Positions 12,713-24,908 of a stretch of DNA of 64,000 nt are shown piece after piece. Every line of letters begins with the position of its first letter. The first letter of the stretch is position 1. Position numbers and translations under genes: made by a program. The notes beneath the pieces were generated by a model that worked only from the letters and a program-made list of their open reading frames with translations, had not been told where the DNA came from and did no database searches. The stretch is from Trema orientale (taxonomy: Eukaryota; Streptophyta; Magnoliopsida; Rosales; Cannabaceae): positions 181,579 to 245,578 of the forward strand of contig JXTC01000196.1 of assembly GCA_002914845.1 (NCBI GenBank). Direction: 5' to 3'.

Positions 12713-13183
12713 AATATGCAATCTCTATTCTCTAGTATTATGCGTATTAAAACCGGCTATTACTGTTTTGTGCTATGAACGAGTGGTATGGATGTAGGTT
12801 TTAAAAGCGGGACCCAAATCATTGAGTATTATATTGATTACTAGTAGTGACTATTAACAACACTATTATTTCTTGAGTTGCACTAGGATTATTTTTGCAT
12901 CTAACTGTTTGACACGTAGTTTTCACTAATAAAAATTACATACTTTAACATTTATACAAAATATAATGGAGTTCACATATCTAATAAAAAAATAAGATGA
13001 GTAGAAAAAAAAAATAGTTCTAACGTATCTCTTATTACTTATGTTCTTATTTTGAAGTTCATTTTTTCAAAATTTTAATCTCTGTATCATATTAATCCAA
13101 CTGCCTGTTTAATAGCATATAAATATAATTATAGAGAAAGACTACTACAAACTAAAAAATATAGAAGTGTATTTACATAAAAT

Positions 13184-14330
13184 TGTTAGAAAATAGATCA
13201 TTGAAATAGTAATTTGGGCATAAATGGGCTTGAGAGCTCATATGTATAGTAAAAGCCTAAATTAAAGTTGTAACCATGCTAATTTGAAGCATGAATATAA
13301 ATAAGACCTGCTTTGTGAAAGTACAAGATCTTGGCATAATCTTGTTCTATTCTATGAGTAGATTAAATTGGTATATCATGTGTTCAAATTGGAGTTTGAG
13401 TGAATGAGAAATTGATACTCGAAATATGTTTGTTAATATTGGAAAATAAAGGAAGAAAATTGGAAAAATCTTGTCTCACATTGGTTAGGAAGCTCTTAAA
13501 CTTGTAATTTATATAGAGTTGCATTTTTTATGAGTATAACTATGTATAGTCAAGATGCTCTCTCAGGTTTGCGTACGTAGTTGCAAATCATCTAGGCTTG
13601 GACCTTGATTTGCATGGACTCGTGTGTGTCCGTACCTGTAGACACGAATATCAACTCGAAATCTTAAACTCTTATTAAGTTAACCTTTTGCTGCAGTCCA
13701 ATTTATTTTTTTCTCTATTTCTAGTCCATTTTGCTTGCTTTTGAAAATATAGTAATAAAGGGCATGGATGTTAGTTTCAGATTCTGCCATTTTAAATGAA
13801 TAAAAACATTAAGTTTTTGCTATCAAGGATGGAATATTAGCTGATAAGTAATAGCCATATTATTGGCATTGTGGAGCATTCATATTGGTTTTTATAATTT
13901 TTTTTTTTGCCTACTATATAAGCAGACCTACTCTACCTCTTTTCTACATACCAAAACTCGCAGCTTATCTATTTGTTTTCTCATTCTCTCCCTAGCAGCT
14001 TAGATTTTTTTGAGTGTTTTAGCAATTAGTTTTCTAGTTCTACTTTTTTCGATATTCTAGTTCTCGAAATCCTTGAGTGAAAAGAGTTCGACAAGTTTCC
14101 AATTCGTAGAGTGGAGGTGTTGGTACTTCGTTTGCTACTCTTTGTTGTTGTATCATGGGAAATTGACATTTGCAAAAATCTTAAGCATTCTAGTGGAGGG
14201 AACAAATTAATTTTAAAGAAATTGTGTGGTACATATACCTCGATATTAACAGAGTTTTTGTTTTGTAGGAGTTTATGATCTGTGGACGAATCCATACACC
14301 TTGTTGAAAGCAAAGTTATTGGTAACTTTA
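13184..14330 (+). mobile_element. Probable LTR-retrotransposon remnant (LTR-like)
   Basis: The segment begins with TGTTAGAAAATAG and contains a block typical of plant LTR promoters (TCTCACATTGGTTAGGAAG followed by a TTATATAGAG-like box near 13510). A later TATA-like ACTATATAAGC lies near 13914. No internal coding domains follow and I found no convincing target duplication, so the right border is a guess. A solo LTR or truncated LTR is the best reading. The call rests on style of sequence rather than on matched termini. Confidence 0.35.
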
Positions 14331-14649
14331 ATTTTATTTAAATTTATTATAATTATCTTTATAAATCGTTATATATTGTATGCTATGTACTGTTATTTTC
14401 TTACAATAAAATAAATGGTCCTTTTTTGGACACATTTCAACATTTTTTTTCTTTTCTTCTTACATTTTTATTGGCTTTACACGTAAATCAATGGTTTGCC
14501 TTAACTTTTAAAAAAAAAAAAATTTATTGGTTTACCTGAAAAATCTTTATTTGACTATTTTCTACTTTTACTTATTAATGTCTGACAGATTTATTTTTTA
14601 TAGTGGGTGTTAAAAAAACAAAAAGAAAGAAAAGAACAAATAAAATTTA

Positions 14650-15128
14650 GGATTTGGACACTTATACACAAGTTTTCAAAAATAATACGAAAAATATAAC
14701 ATTCTCAAAATAATTATTTTTCCTTACAACATTTAGTGACATTTTTCTAAATATTTTAGTTACAAGAAACTAAAATAGTTTCTAATAACAATATTAATTT
14801 CTCGGTTTCTAGTAACTTAATTGGTTTCCGGTTTCAAATAAATCAAATTTGTTTGAAGTAATATGTTTCTCTAATTTCCAAATAACCTTTGTTTTCTATT
14901 TTCTAGTATTCAAATTAGTTTCTTTAGAATTTGGTTATTGGTTACAGTAAACTAAATTAGTTTACAGTAACTATATTGGTTTATCGGTTTCCAGTAACTA
15001 AATTAGTTTCTCAATTTTCAGTAACCAAAGTATTTAGAAAATGCTATTGAATGTCATACGGAAAAATTGCTATTTTGAGAATGTCATATTTTTTGTATTA
15101 TTTTTTAGATAGTCGCACGGAGTGCCAT
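14650..15128. mobile_element. Foldback element A
   Basis: Long imperfect inverted arms at about 14678-14765 and 15020-15108 share the bases around AATAATACRAAAAATATRAC and CATTCTCAAAATA. Between them lies a core of repeated short units of the type AGTAACTAAATTAGTTTC, in both orientations. The outer end GGATTTGGACACTTATAC resembles the end of the element at 16319 (GGGTTTCTAACACTTATACC), which suggests one family. No coding capacity. Confidence 0.6.
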
Positions 15129-15549
15129 TTTTCTATGAAACTTTCAAGTATATTTTTAGAGAAATTTACACCTAGTACCCATATTTGTGACTCATATTTT
15201 ACAAATACCTGTTTTTAAATTTTGTTTTAAAAATACTTTTTTTTGTGATATACATTTTTTGTATAAAATATGTGTTGTATATATTTATAATGTAGATTTT
15301 TATATATGGTTTACATTTACTTGTAAAATTATACCGCAGTATATATTTTAAAATATATACCGATTTTTAGGTATAATATTCATGCATAAAACGCATACTA
15401 TAGTATACATTTCATGTATAAAATACTTGTGGTTTCTATTTCTCCAAAAATGAGTATAAAAATAGATATTCATGAAATTGTACTTAATAAAATGAGTATT
15501 TATCAACTTTTCCCATATTTTACTCAAGCTTTTTGCAAAAATCTAGGCC

Positions 15550-15903
15550 TAAAACCCAAAAATTGGAAAATCCTGGATTTGAAACTTTTGAAAAGCACCA
15601 AGTTTTATTGAAAAATCATTTTTTAAGTTTATTTAGAAAATAACACTTCAAAATATATATTTTTCGAAGGTATTCAAGATAACCAGTCGGGTTATTTAGG
15701 GTAACAAATCAAGTTACCTGAGGTATTTAGTCTGGTTACCTCAGTTAATTTGACCGGTTACTCAAGTATTTCATCAATTGGTAAAAAGAAGTATTTTTAT
15801 AAATATTTTTTTAAAAAAATAGTTTTTTAATATAAATGTGAGATATTTCAAAAAAAAAAAATTAAAAATCAGGGATTTTCAAATTTTTTGTTAAAATTTT
15901 ACC
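15550..15903. mobile_element. Foldback element B
   Basis: The left arm begins near 15566 (GAAAATCCTGGATTT) and its complement ends near 15880 (AATCAGGGATTTTC). The core at about 15680-15780 is built of GGTTACC/GGTAACC-type units alternating with TATTTAG. Its organisation matches the neighbouring elements although the core sequence differs. No coding capacity. Confidence 0.55.
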
Positions 15904-16318
15904 ATATTAAATCAAATTTCCTCTATTTTCTCAAGGCTGAATGGAATTAAATATAAAGCTTCTTAGCCAAATGGCTGAATTTTGGGTTTTCAAGCACCAT
16001 TACAAAATACGAATTAATAAAAAAAATGCCAAAATATATTGATATCAAAATTAATATACTTCATATAAAATTGATATATCGATGCACAAAACTCAATATA
16101 ATATACGTATAATTAATATACCAACATAAAATTGATTTACTAATATTACATGTCCATTCAGTAAAAAAAAAAAAAGGCTTTCATTAAATAGGTGAAAAAA
16201 GGGCCTTAGTTTAAAATTGATTTGAAAAGAAAAATAAAAAAAAGTCACTTCTTTTCTTTTCCTTTTTTTTTGGGAAAAAAAAAGGTCATTTCTTATAAAT
16301 AGTCTTGAATATATAAAT

Positions 16319-17269
16319 GGGTTTCTAACACTTATACCTACAAAAACTGAAAAAAATTACAAATATACGGAAGTCACACTTTTTTCCAATTTTCGTAAGG
16401 TTTTTGTTAGGAAAATATCACTTTTTAAAAACTATTTAGAAAAATACCATTTTTAAAATAGTTACTAGTTACCAGTTTCTGGAAACTAGTTACTGGAAAC
16501 TAGTTCTATACCAATTATAAATATCTTTGGTTATTAGTTACCAGTTTCCAGAAACTGGTTACCAGAAACCAGTTACTATTTTTAAAAATGGGATTTTTCT
16601 AAATATCTTTTAAAAAACAGTATTTTTCTAATAAAAACTGTACCGCACCTTAAAAAACACAAAACCACCGTATTTTTCAAATTCTTTTTCTCAAACACCG
16701 TATATTGTGTAATTTCCCCTATACAAATCATGAGACCGGGGTCTATAAAGATTAAGCAGGCCTAAATTAAATTGAATGGGAAGGGCTGGAGGATAGGCAG
16801 GGATAAAAGTTAAAGCCCGGTCCTTATCTACCCAGTGATAAAACCTAATTGAAGAGGCATTTTGTCATACAATAATGTGAAAATTAGGCCCTCGACATTT
16901 TTAGAAAAAAATTTGAAAAATACGGTGGGACGTTCCTTTTGTAAATCCGGTACGGTTTTTATTAGAAACATGCTACTTTTTAAAATATATTTAGAAAATA
17001 CCATTTTTTAAAATTGTAACTAGTAACCGACAACCAATTTTTAGAAACTAGTAAGTAGTAACCAAAGATATTTATAAATAGTATATAACTGTAAACTAGT
17101 AACTGATAACCAATTTCAGAAATTGATAACTAGTAACTATTTTAAAAATGGTATTTTCTGAAAATTTTTTAAAAAGTGATACTTTTCTAATAAAAGTACG
17201 GAAAAAAAATCTGACCTCTGTATTTTTGTAATTCTTTTTTATTTTTATAGGTAAAAGTGTTAGAAACCC
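16319..17269. mobile_element. Composite foldback element (modules C and D)
   Basis: The outer termini are inverted copies: GGGTTTCTAACACTTATACC at 16319 and GGTAAAAGTGTTAGAAACCC ending at 17269. Inside are two palindromic modules (about 16395-16650 and 16915-17210). Each has arms of the type TTTTATTAGAAAaAT...TTTAGAAAATACCATTTTTAAAA and a core of repeated ACTAGTAACTAGTTACCAG-like units. The flanking 9-mers are A/T-rich and only approximately alike, so a target duplication is unproven. No ORF is present. A non-autonomous foldback transposon is likely. Confidence 0.6.
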
Positions 17270-18428
17270 TATAATAATTATGTATTTGGTAGTCCTTAAA
17301 TGTTACTACACCAACTTCTCATTTCATTTCTTTTTTACTAGCTGACATTTGGTATTGAACAGATAAAACAAATACTGGGATATCGGATTTATTTACAGAA
17401 TTTAATTCTGTTTAACAAACTCATATGACAATTTTCTTGTTATATAATTTTTTATGTGAAAACTCTAGTGTTTGATATTACATTAGAATAATATCTAAGT
17501 TGGTAAAATAATGAACGTGGATTAAAGTAGTCACACAACATAGTATGACCAATGTACAAATGCATGAGGTTGGTGATGCCTGCTCGAAACTTAATACTAT
17601 AAGATACTAATGAGTGTTGGACATTAAGGAAATTAGATTATTATCGCAATTAATTGATTTTTTTTAACAGTGTTAACATCATGATCACATGGTGGATAAC
17701 TCGTACTAGATGTGTGAAAAACCATTAGGTGACCAATTGACCACCATTAGGTAATCAAGAGATCACCTATTGACTGGATAAGTCACCTGATTATTGGGTG
17801 ACCTCGCCTCATACTAGCTGTTAGACCAAATTTTAAAAAAAAAAATGATGATTCTTCGAAATTTCTCATTTTCTGTGCAGGTTTTAATGTTTTATACACA
17901 TATTGTCATATTTGGACTATTCACACTTTTGAGATCCAAAATGATTAAGTACTAGAGCAGTGTTTTGGGGATACCAGGTGATAAAACACGAGAACTAAAC
18001 TATGTATCACCACAAAGTCTAAAACCATTACCGATTCACATATAAATTATAAGACTAATAAACTATGCCACTGAGATCAATGAGTTTCAATGACAATTTC
18101 TTTTGCCGGGTTGTAAAACCAATAATCCCTAGTGAGATAATACACAGAACAAGCATATAGCCTTTCACTTACAGAGATTCTCCTTTCTAACTCTTTTCTT
18201 TTCTGAGGAAGAAACATATTTATCACTATGAACAATTCATTACTCAGAACTAAATGTAGTTCATTGCCAAAATGCACTATATGTAAACAACTTTTACGCA
18301 CAGAATGTTGCTTGGGTAAATACCAAGTTGCTTCCCACACTTTTTTGGACCTTCCTAAGGCAGGAGAGTCCTCTTTTCACTAAGCAGTAAAAAGTCCCCT
18401 TTTTCACCTTGATGTATTGATTTTGGGT
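17270..18428. other. Intergenic, no gene seen
   Basis: Downstream flank of the remorin gene. A short run at about 17725-17812 carries several GGTGACC/GGTCACC and ATTAGGTGACC-like words in both orientations, reminiscent of the foldback cores to the left. The last few hundred bases before 18429 are probably remorin 3' UTR. Confidence 0.4.
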
Positions 18429-21071
18429 TTATGGCATTAACCAACCACAACAGATGTATTGAGATGCTGATGGCATTTTTCCTGTTTGGCGAATGTATTC
18501 TGCTTGGGCGGCAGTTTTTTCTGCATCCCGATTCTTTCTGGCTTCGGCCGCTGCCCGTTTTTCTTCTGATCTTTGTCTTGTCAATGCGATCTTCTTTACC
18601 ATCTTTGCTTGAGCTTGGGCTCTCATTTGTTCCACTTTAGCCTAAAAGGAGTTACAGGATTTGATAAGTCTTAAATGTTGCTAAAAAACAATAGGAGTTT
18701 CAAATGTTTTGAGCATTTAAAAGATCAATATACTCTTGTTCTACTAATAGTTGCTCAAGGCAAATTGTTTTAGGTTTCAAAAAGAAACGGTCCTGGTAGA
18801 GATTCAAATCGCAGAGTACTGGCATTTCACAACTTAANATCAAGTGCGCAATTCAAAAGTTGTGTTTTGATAGCGAAAACATAAGCAGTTATTTGAACTC
18901 AACATAAGTGGTTTCATACCAAATTATCAATACGAAGTGCAACTAAACGCCTTTGTGGTCACCCTTTTCTAACGCTTAGACAAACACATTTTTAGTTGAG
19001 TTCATGATCATGCAAACAAGAGTCCAAGCAAAGGTTCAAACTACAAGAACTATCTGCAGACCCACAAAGGAACAGAGGAAAAAAAATTTCAAATACCTCT
19101 ATTCTCCGCATCTCAGCTTCTAATATTGCCTTCTGTTGACTTTCCCATGCTTGGATTTTGATTTCTTCACGCTTAAATCTGAGCAATGTTAATATCAAGC
19201 TGGTTAAATTAACCATGGTAGAACAAGGAATGTGACAGTAAAAACAAAAAATGCGTTTCCTCTTTCATTAAGGAAAATTAGTTCTGAGAAAGCACTACAA
19301 GTAGATGGATGATAGAAAGAAACCTTGTAAAGTGTTTAGATTTTTCAGCTTCTTCCCAGGCAGCTGCACGTTTTTCATATTCAATACGGTCAAGCTCCTC
19401 TGCATTATTTTTTTCAGCAGATCTTTTCTTTTCTTGCTCTTCTTTACTTGCCCAAGCAGCAATATTCATCTTGCCAAGCTGGACACCTAGTGCTACGATC
19501 TCTCTCCTAGTCTTAAGCTTCAATTCTTCTTCTGACAATTCTTTCTTATTGTTTTCGGTATGCTGTGATTCCCCATCTTGAGCAAGCTCTGCAGGAGTTG
19601 AAGCTGGTGCAACTCCTCGAGGAGTTGAAGGCATTGAGGAAGTTGGGCTGCGGATTGGGGTAGTTGCCCCAACAGGTGTCGCAGTCCTTGAAGGTTCAAG
19701 ACTTGTACCAGGTGTCATTTCAGTTCCCATGTCTCTCATTGACACCGATCGTATGGCAGGCATTCCTACATAATGAACCACCCAAAGATGTCATCGTCTT
19801 CAACCATATATATTTTTTAATACTGGAATGGCGGTACAAATTTAAATCCATGCATTTGACTACCTATGGATATCAAAGGCCAAAAGTGCAGAAATTGATG
19901 TTTGAATGCACAAATTGCAAGAAATGTTTGTTGTAATAAGAAACAGAATATGTTGAACAAGATAAGAACAAACATGTATGCAGGACAACAGGACCCACAA
20001 GCCCAATGTCAAGAATCTCTTTTATATTAAAAAGAGTGGAAATTTAACGCAGCAATGTTTACTAACCCGCTTCGGGAAATAGAAGATATGCAAATGCTTT
20101 TAGATGGGTTTTGTTTACACACTACAAATCCAAGAGGACATAAAACGTCTGAACTTGACAAAAGAACAGAAAAAGCATGAACAGACCTGTAGTCTCATCT
20201 GCTGAACTTTTGGGGTAGGTTAATTCTCCCAGTTCTTTTAAATCCTTACTTTGAGTAGATTGATCAATCAATGCATTCCCAGCATAAGGTTGACCCGAAA
20301 CGAGCTGAGTCCCGGAAGAAACAAATGAGAACTTGTCAAATGCAATCTGTGAGGCAGTTTGACAGAAATCAACCCGCTTGGTGTCTGCCATTCTGCTAAT
20401 TAGTAACCTGTTATCACAATGAGCAGACTCTGGAGCAACCCTCACCATATTTGTAGGTGGAATCCGATTTGTTTGGTTTTGTAAAGCATTCCTTTTATGA
20501 TAATTAGCTTGACCATTTTGCCGGTTCATTATCCATTTCTCAGCATCATTCCACTTAGATGGCATAGGTCTTGTGATACCCCTTGAAATGGGATTGTGTC
20601 CTGATCTTTCCCCTTTATGAAACTCAAAGCTAGACGAACTGGCATTACTGTCATAATCAAGATTGTCATCTTCCAATATTTTCACCGGGTGAACTGTGCT
20701 TGAATTACTGCTGTCACCCTTTGAACATTGCTGGAGTCTAACACGAGCAGTTTCACCGTTTTCTTTTTGCCATGACTCCTTTAGCTGGTCAGAGGTCGGG
20801 TCACTTTGTCTGGCATCAGGCATTGACGCATCGGTAGATTTCATAGGTGGAACATCTAAGCTTGGAGATGTAACTGGAGGGCATATAACTTGACAATCAG
20901 TATAGAGAATAAATGCTACTAAACCAGGTCAGACAATATGTGCTTAGTTGTTCTTCATGTTTATATTCAGCCGAAAAAAATAGTTAAAACTTCACAGCAG
21001 AGTGGGACATGACTGATATGGGAAACTTTGTAATAGTGCTATAATGCCAAAACAGTCAACATCTACTTCAT

Positions 21072-21111
<40 letters not shown>

Positions 21112-22125
21112 AGCAGACCTTCCTCATCTCCATTTGTGGTGGCTAACAAGCTGTTCTTGACAAAGTCAGTATCATCAAGCTTGGAAGGAGAAGTTCTTGA
21201 GGAGTTACTGTTGGATCCGTCTTTCCTTCTAAGATGGTGGGGGCCCATGAGCTTCATCCTCAGTTTACTTGGAGAAATCATGCCAGTCTGCAATTAAGAA
21301 AAAACAAACAAAAAATATAAAATTAACCCACATGAAGCCTTTTCAGTCCACTACTCAGAAAAGCTTCCAAAAGCATTCGTAAGAAATCATTTCAACAAGA
21401 CAAACTCAATAACTACTCACTTTAATCATGTTGAATCATCTTGAACCACAATCAAAAACCATTTGAGGATTCAAATTTCAGTAGAAAGAACAACATACCA
21501 TGAAACACCATTATTACAAACAACCTCTCAAAAAAGAATTTAAAAACTTCTTTCCTTCATATATGTATCTACATTAATATAAGTTAAATAAAAAGTGTAT
21601 TTAAGTATTTAACCAATGAAAAAGACTATACATAAGAGATAATACTCTTCCACCCCTTGAGCTTAAAAGTCAATCAAGACAAAAGTCGAGTCCAAGTACC
21701 TAACTAATACTAAGACACATCACCACCCACACTAGCTGCCACCTTAACAATTTTCTGCTTGATACATACTAGTACAACACGCTTGAAAAAAACCAAACCC
21801 CATTAAAAAAATACTACAAAATACCACATGGCTATATCTTAATTGGTCAAAAAAATCAAACTCTTTTACACAAAAACCCAGTTTCCAAAAAAGAACAAAA
21901 ATTTCAAATTTGCAGAGAATTAATCAAATTCTTAATTCTTGCCACTACACCCATCAAATTCTTCAGACCCTTTTGATAAGAAAGAACAAAACACAAGAAA
22001 AAGCTCCCATTATCTTGAAAAACTAATGGAAATGAGAAATGGGTCACTGGTATTTTCTGCCATTTTCATGTAAAAACGAAAACAAAAAACCGTACCTGCA
22101 CTTTGTGTATTCTCTCGTACTCCAT
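18429..22125 (-). CDS. Remorin family protein
   Basis: Remorins are plant-specific proteins that attach to plasma-membrane nanodomains through their C-terminal anchor. Six coding exons in transcript order: 22096-22125, 21119-21287, 20187-20873, 19324-19765, 19097-19178 and 18429-18641. All have GT/AG junctions and sum to 1623 nt, encoding 540 residues. The N terminus MEYERIHKVQ leads into a long Ser/Asn-rich, probably disordered region. A conserved block near residue 297 reads MPAIRSVSMRDMGTEMTP, with a Pro/Thr stretch (TPVGATTPIRSPTSS). The C-terminal remorin domain, about 398-525, is a charged coiled coil (AAWASKEEQEKKR, EKRAAAEARKNRDAEK, IRQTGKMPS). The tail ends CCGWLMP; its cysteines are candidate S-acylation sites. 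The architecture resembles the large remorins At1g30320 and At2g02170 (from memory). The subgroup is less certain than the family. Confidence 0.93.
18838..18838. other. Single N in a remorin intron
   Basis: An N interrupts the last intron (18642-19096) of the remorin gene. By analogy with the two coding Ns it may represent missing sequence. It does not affect the protein. Confidence 0.5.
21075..21109. repeat. (AG)n microsatellite in remorin intron 2
   Basis: An uninterrupted AG dinucleotide run of about 34 bp next to the splice donor of exon 2 (exon edge at 21119). Read on the coding strand it is a CT run a few bases inside the intron. Confidence 0.9.
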
Positions 22126-23960
22126 TAGATCTCTCTCTTTTCTGTCTCAACTTCCTCTCTCTAAAACTTTCACTTTGTCTCACTGAAACTCTTATCTCCT
22201 TGGGCAGTAGTAGCAGAAGAAGAACGAAGAGCTTTCAGCTTTGATGGGTGAAAAGCATCACAGTCTCTCTCTGTCTTCTTCTTCCTCTCTCTATAACTCT
22301 CTCTCTCTGTTATGAGCATTTTGTAGGCGAGCAACGACAATGTTCAAGTTTGACTCCTCTGCATCACAGTACACGATGTTCGCCTGGACTAAAGCTCCAT
22401 TTTACGCCACGTCAGAATAAAGACCTTTGCTCTCGGCCATAATATGACGTGGCGTGATGTTAGTGGTTAGTTGAGAATTCCAGCCGAGTTTAAATTGTGG
22501 TCGGCGGGCTTTTCCTCGGTTCCATTTTGTAACTCACATGCCGAGGATTTGCCGATTCTGAAAAGCTTTTATTTTATTTTATTTTTTTGGTTTTTATTTA
22601 ATGTATTTTAATTTTATTTGGTTTTAGCAAGAAGACAAAAAGTTAAAAACAAGAGAGTTATGGAAATAGTTTAAGGCAATTAGACAGGGGTAATAATGGG
22701 AAGTTATTCCAACTTCCCATGTTTAAAGCAAAATGGGTCATAATCAATCAATCAGATAAATATTTACTACAAAAACTAGAAGACATCAACCAATCTTGTC
22801 AATTAATTGTGGGCCTTCAAATATTATCAAAGCAAACTTTTCCCTCTTCGTTTTGACATTATTACCCAAACAAGCTTTTCTGTTTTTAGCATATTAAATC
22901 CGATCCACGTTAAATATTTACGTCCAATTTAAATCACATAAAACTTTTTAACCAATTCAGATCTGATAAATATGTAAATGAGTGGATTGAATCGATTACT
23001 TGGGCTTTATTAATAAACCTTTATAACTATGCTCTATCTTGATTTTTTTGTTCTAAACTATTTTAAGTACAAATTTGAGCCTCCATATAATTTACAAAGT
23101 ATTGATCATTCATGTGTGGTAGATTGTACAATAAAATTTTATATCTCAAAATACAATCAATAGAAAATTTTACAATATATATGAATTATAAAAAATATAT
23201 GAATTATATATTATTAATATAATTTAAATACGAATTGGATTGGATTCATTATTTTGAAAGTGAAAAGTATATCCAATCTGCAGAAATGTAAATTTTATAA
23301 ATTCTACACTAGATTGGATTGGTTTAGTTCGTGCAGATTTTAAAAAATCCTATATTTGGATTGCTTCACCTTAGTTACTAATTTTACTTTCTTCTCATCT
23401 TGAGAGAAAATTGTTTAACTTACCACTCATTGGTAATTGGTAATTGTTTGGTGATTAGTTATTACCGAATTATGACTATATTTCATTAATCTTCTAATCA
23501 ATTATGCACTATATCATGACTACTAGTGCATAAATTGCACATATAATAAGGAAAAAAAAGTTGAGAAAATTATTATGGTCAGATTTTGTCAATTCTATTA
23601 TAAGAGGTATGTATATTTTTTAGAATTATGCAAGAATAGCATAATTATTTCTTTCTTATTAAGATATTTATGATTCATATAAGATCTTATATCAATAAGA
23701 ATGGGTAAATGTCTCAATTAATACCCAAAAAATCAATTCGAGTATCCTGTGTGTGTGGATCATCCAAAGATAATTATTTAATTATAGAGTTTTTTATTTG
23801 TTAGAGACCTCTTATTTTATTTGACTGTAAATATGTCATAATATTCTATATATTCTCAACGATAATATCCATAATATGCAATTTTACGAACTACATATGA
23901 CTTTATCTTTTCGTGTATGTAGGAAGCTTTATTAGCATAACCTTATTTAATAACCAAAAT

Positions 23961-24112
23961 TTTTCTACCTATGTGGATGCCGAATTGTAAGTGATCTTAG
24001 ACCCTCCACAAATTTTATTATGGATTTGCAGATTTCTATATACGTGGATGCCAAATTGCAAGTGATATTGGACCCTTTAAAAATTTTATTATGGATTTGC
24101 AGATATCTACAT
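23961..24112. repeat. Tandem duplication, 71-bp period
   Basis: Two diverged copies carry the words TGGATGCC, AATTG(T/C)AAGTGAT and ATTTTATTATGGATTTGCAG. Corresponding positions are 23974 and 24045. The second copy is followed by a partial third start (GATATCTAC). Confidence 0.75.
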
Positions 24113-24569
24113 AAATAAAATGATAGTAACACTTAAAACTAAGTGATCATAAGTTTAATCTGATTAATAATCATATTTAGCTGTATTGTTAAAGTTTAAA
24201 AGTTCAAATTTCTCACCCTTTATAAAAAATACTCAAAAGGAGATGTAGGAATGGAAGGATACTCCAAAAAAAAGATAAGTTTCATTATTCCAAGGATAAT
24301 CACATTCACAAGTGATGAGAGTAGTGATCATGTATTTAGTGTATGCAACGATTAAGGATGACTCTAATAATTGAAGAATTTACCTTAATTTCTTTAATAA
24401 CTTAGAAGTTACATATATTAGAAATAATCAGGTCATGACTATAAGGGAAACAACATGGTAACATGATAGATTTTCGTTTTACTAAGGAAAAAATAAAAGG
24501 TGATTAGTAACAAGTAACTAGTTAATAAAAGTAACTATGAGGATTCCTATTAAGATTTTTATTCTATGT

Positions 24570-24908
24570 GCATGCACATAGAGTAAAAAATAAATCAATA
24601 ACAAATAACTATGTTTTAGCATCTGAATTAGTAGTAATAGCAGTGGTGGCAATAGTCATCAATGGCCAGCAATAGCGGCTAACGAGATGGTGGTGATAAG
24701 CAACATCCACAAGTGTGAGTACTAATGAATAACACTTGAGTGTAAAAAATAAATCAAATAAATCAATAACAAGTAACTATGTTTTAGCATCCGAATTAGT
24801 AGCAACAGCAGTGGTGGCGGTGGTCATTGCTGGCCAACAATGGCGGCTAACGAGGTGGTGGTGATAAGCAATATCCACAAATGTGAGCACTAATGAATAA
24901 CACTTGAA
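24570..24908. repeat. Tandem duplication, 168-bp period
   Basis: Matching words such as TAACTATGTTTTAGCAT occur at 24606 and 24774, and AACACTTGA at 24731 and 24899. The unit includes a GTGG/GGTGGT-rich patch encoding nothing recognisable. The copies differ by substitutions and a small insertion near the start, so the event is not recent. Confidence 0.8.

Larger units (their letters stand above)
9803..13183. other. ARF6 3' flank and intergenic DNA, no gene seen
   Basis: The first few hundred bases are probably ARF6 3' UTR. Beyond the 50-bp tandem repeats the sequence is AT-rich with homopolymer runs (for example T at about 10886-10901 and A at about 11443-11467). Short open frames show no recognisable domain or splice structure. 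One hairpin-like repeat lies near 12.6 kb and is listed separately. Confidence 0.5.

Noticed and set aside
13184..14330. Full LTR retrotransposon instead of an LTR-like fragment
   Set aside because: No primer site, no internal domains and no matching target duplication could be found.
19305..19581. Plus-strand ORFs opposite remorin exon 4
   Set aside because: Complement of a charged coiled-coil exon; Phe/Ser-rich shadow frames.
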